This document shows, piece after piece, positions 62,421 to 64,000 of a stretch of 64,000 nt of DNA (position 1 is the first letter of the stretch; every line of letters starts with the position of its first letter). The notes beneath the pieces were generated by a model that searched no databases, was not told the DNA's origin, and was given only the letters and a program-made list of their open reading frames with translations. The translations under genes and the position numbers were made by a program. Source of the DNA: Domibacillus sp. DTU_2020_1001157_1_SI_ALB_TIR_016 (GTDB taxonomy: Bacteria; Bacillota; Bacilli; Bacillales; Domibacillaceae); assembly GCF_032341995.1 (NCBI RefSeq), contig NZ_CP135438.1, forward strand, positions 930,001-994,000. The letters run 5' to 3'.

Positions 62421-63440
62421 ATGAATAAAGTAAACATTGGGTTAATCGGCGCCGGGCGAATGGGCGCTTTTCATGGAGAAAGCATTGCTTACCGTGTGCC
62501 ACAGGCTAATTTGTATGCGGTTGCAGATCCGGTTCCTGGTGCTGCGGAGAATTTAGTAAAGAAGTTAAATGTAGATGCAAAAACGTATACAGACCCCCTG
62601 GACTTGATTCAAGATCCGCAGGTGGATGCTGTGGTTATTGTTTCACCTGCCCGGACGCATGCACGCAGTGTTCTTGCGGCGATTGAACACAAGAAAGCGG
62701 TATTTTGTGAAAAGCCGATGGCAGTAAACTTGGAAGAAGCCAATGCCATTGTGCAGGCAGTAGAGGAAACAAACACGGTCATGCAGGTAGGATTTAATAG
62801 GAGATTTGAAAAAGGGTTTAAAGCAGCTCATGAAGAAATCGTTTCCGGAAAAATAGGCACTCCGCAATTAATAAAATCGACGACAAGAGATCCAAAACTA
62901 AATAGAGCGGAATCTATTCCAGAATGGACCATCTTTTTAGAAACCCTCATTCATGACTTTGACACCCTTATGTATTTAAATCCTGGTGCAAAGCCAGTTG
63001 AAGTGTATGCAATGGCGGATGCGCTGATTCGGCCGGATTTGAAAGAAAGCGGACTATTAGATACAGCACTTGTTACAGTGAAATTTGACAACGGAGCCAT
63101 GGCTACGGCAGAAGCAAATTTCCAGGCCGTATATGGTTATGACATTCGAGGTGAAGTATTTGGCTCAAACGGCATGCTGACTGCCGGTGGAATACGTCAA
63201 TCCAGCATGACAAGATACGACCAGAACGGCGTAAGTTTTGATACATCCCGTTATGACCAGGATTTACTTTTTGATGCTTACGTTGACGAATTAAGAAGTT
63301 TCGCCGATTGTGTGATCAACAACAAGCAGCCTTATGCGACCGCAAAAGATGCACGCTGGGCGCTGCAAATCGCTCTTGCCGGTATAGAGTCAGTTAAAAC
63401 CAATCGTCCGGTCAAAATCGAGAGCCCTGTTTTCATTTAA
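62421..63440 (+). CDS. inositol 2-dehydrogenase-like oxidoreductase (IolG family)
   Basis: A 339-residue Gfo/Idh enzyme of the IolG type, which oxidises myo-inositol (or D-chiro-/scyllo-inositol) to inosose with NAD. Motifs: GLIGAGRMGAFHGESIAYR (about 7-25), catalytic Lys in FCEKPMAVN (about 97), VGFNRRFEKGFKAAHEEI (about 120-140), and the His of LIHDFDTLMYLN with the nearby Asp (about 176). All catalytic residues are in place. GGAGGGATT precedes the ATG. With IolT and the TIM-barrel proteins it points to inositol breakdown, although several iolG paralogues act on other polyols. Confidence 0.87.
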   Translation: MNKVNIGLIGAGRMGAFHGESIAYRVPQANLYAVADPVPGAAENLVKKLNVDAKTYTDPLDLIQDPQVDAVVIVSPARTHARSVLAAIEHKKAVFCEKPMAVNLEEANAIVQAVEETNTVMQVGFNRRFEKGFKAAHEEIVSGKIGTPQLIKSTTRDPKLNRAESIPEWTIFLETLIHDFDTLMYLNPGAKPVEVYAMADALIRPDLKESGLLDTALVTVKFDNGAMATAEANFQAVYGYDIRGEVFGSNGMLTAGGIRQSSMTRYDQNGVSFDTSRYDQDLLFDAYVDELRSFADCVINNKQPYATAKDARWALQIALAGIESVKTNRPVKIESPVFI

Positions 63441-63527
63441 AGAGAGGACAGGAGAGCCGCCAAATAGGCCGATTAACGGTTTTAAGTTTCGGATAATTCA
63501 AACTACTTTGTATGTGGAGGGAATCAA

Positions 63528-64000
63528 ATGGTAAGAGAGTATGGTCTGTGCCTTTGGACATTTGGAGAAATCACCTTCGAGGAAAAATGTAAGCTTGCAA
63601 AAGAAATCGGCGTAAGCGGAGTAGAAGTTCAAGGAAACTTGTCTCAAGACCCAGCTGAATTAAAAGCTGTCTTAAGGAAGCATGATTTAAAAGTTTTATC
63701 CGTCACCCCTGATAATGTGGATATTTCCAGTGCTGATGAACAGGTTCGTTCCAGTGCGGTTCAATATTTCCTGGATCTATTAAGCTGGGCACAGGAACTG
63801 GGTGCTCAAAGAATCTGTCTGCATGGTGATGTGGGGAAAACGCAAGGATGTGGAGACTCAGCGAAAGACTGGGAATTGCTTGTGAAAAGTTCAACGGCGA
63901 TCCTGCAAAAAGCAGAGGAACTTAATGTTGAGGTCGTGTTTGAAGTACTGAATCGTTATGAAAACCACCAAATTGTTACAGCGGAAGAAGCACTGCGTTT
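63528..64000 (+). CDS. sugar phosphate isomerase/epimerase, partial at window end
   Basis: The first 157 codons of a second xylose isomerase-like TIM barrel (YGLCLWTFGEITFEEKCKLA, GVSGVEVQG, LGAQRICLHGD, EVVFEVLNRYE with the first metal Glu). The frame is open to the last base, so the gene runs on past the window. GGAGGGAATCAA precedes the ATG. It lies 87 bases after the iolG-like gene and is probably co-transcribed. Likely an IolE/IolI-type inosose isomerase or dehydratase; the C-terminal half would decide. Confidence 0.8.
   Translation, partial: MVREYGLCLWTFGEITFEEKCKLAKEIGVSGVEVQGNLSQDPAELKAVLRKHDLKVLSVTPDNVDISSADEQVRSSAVQYFLDLLSWAQELGAQRICLHGDVGKTQGCGDSAKDWELLVKSSTAILQKAEELNVEVVFEVLNRYENHQIVTAEEALR

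Overview
The window looks like the chromosome of an endospore-forming, low-GC Gram-positive rod of the family Bacillaceae. The evidence is the Bacillus-type ribosome binding sites (AGGAGG), dense intrinsic terminators, Fur boxes of the 7-1-7 type, cre-like CcpA sites, a Spo0E-like phosphatase, RsbR-type stress proteins, a VmlR-type ABC-F protein, DUF2187/DUF2798/DUF4256 proteins and an IolT-like transporter. The genus cannot be fixed from the sequence alone.

Layout. (1) 1-5.4 kb: a Spo0E-like gene, a solo TnpB element with recognisable end hairpins, a sugar O-acetyltransferase behind two near-identical palindromic operators, and a GntR/HutC regulator. (2) 5.4-23.5 kb: iron acquisition. Two Fur boxes precede a seven-gene operon for a citrate-based hydroxamate siderophore of the schizokinen/rhizobactin type (diaminobutyrate aminotransferase, diaminobutyrate decarboxylase, two IucA/IucC synthetases, acetyltransferase, N-hydroxylase, MFS exporter). 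A chemoreceptor follows, then a FecB/FecC/FecD-type importer without an ATPase, divergent from an AraC regulator fused to a siderophore-binding domain (Btr type). A small His-rich protein, an IsdG/HmoA-type heme monooxygenase and an O-methyltransferase follow. (3) 24.4-27 kb: a secreted tandem-repeat protein, an SRPBCC protein and a 3-hydroxyisobutyrate dehydrogenase-like enzyme.

(4) 27-42 kb is an accessory patchwork. It has at least nine copies of a short hairpin repeat, two GC-rich segments that do not match the surrounding DNA, a stray piece of 16S rRNA, and broken genes (saccharopine dehydrogenase-like, UvrX-like polymerase, nitronate monooxygenase, a cut FMN reductase copy). It also has two related LLM flavin monooxygenases of very different base composition, a MarR regulator with phased operators, an FMN reductase and a drug exporter. 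A ZTP riboswitch controls a stand-alone AICAR formyltransferase. (5) 41.6-51 kb: MEDS, RsbR-like and PAS-STAS stress/sensory proteins with a small tyrosine recombinase, a YdhK lipoprotein divergent from a two-component system, and vmlR with an attenuator leader. (6) 51-64 kb: an orphan glgC, small conserved genes, then a polyol/inositol uptake and oxidation cluster (sugar-binding lipoprotein, two isomerase/epimerases, IolT-like porter, AraC regulator, two Gfo/Idh dehydrogenases). The last gene runs off the window.

The most noteworthy items are the complete siderophore circuit with its intracellular siderophore sensor, the recombined region at 27-42 kb with its hairpin repeats and 16S fragment, the MarR operator array, the Cys-less TnpB, and the two RNA-level switches (ZTP riboswitch and vmlR attenuator). 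No CRISPR array, tRNA gene or complete rRNA operon was seen.
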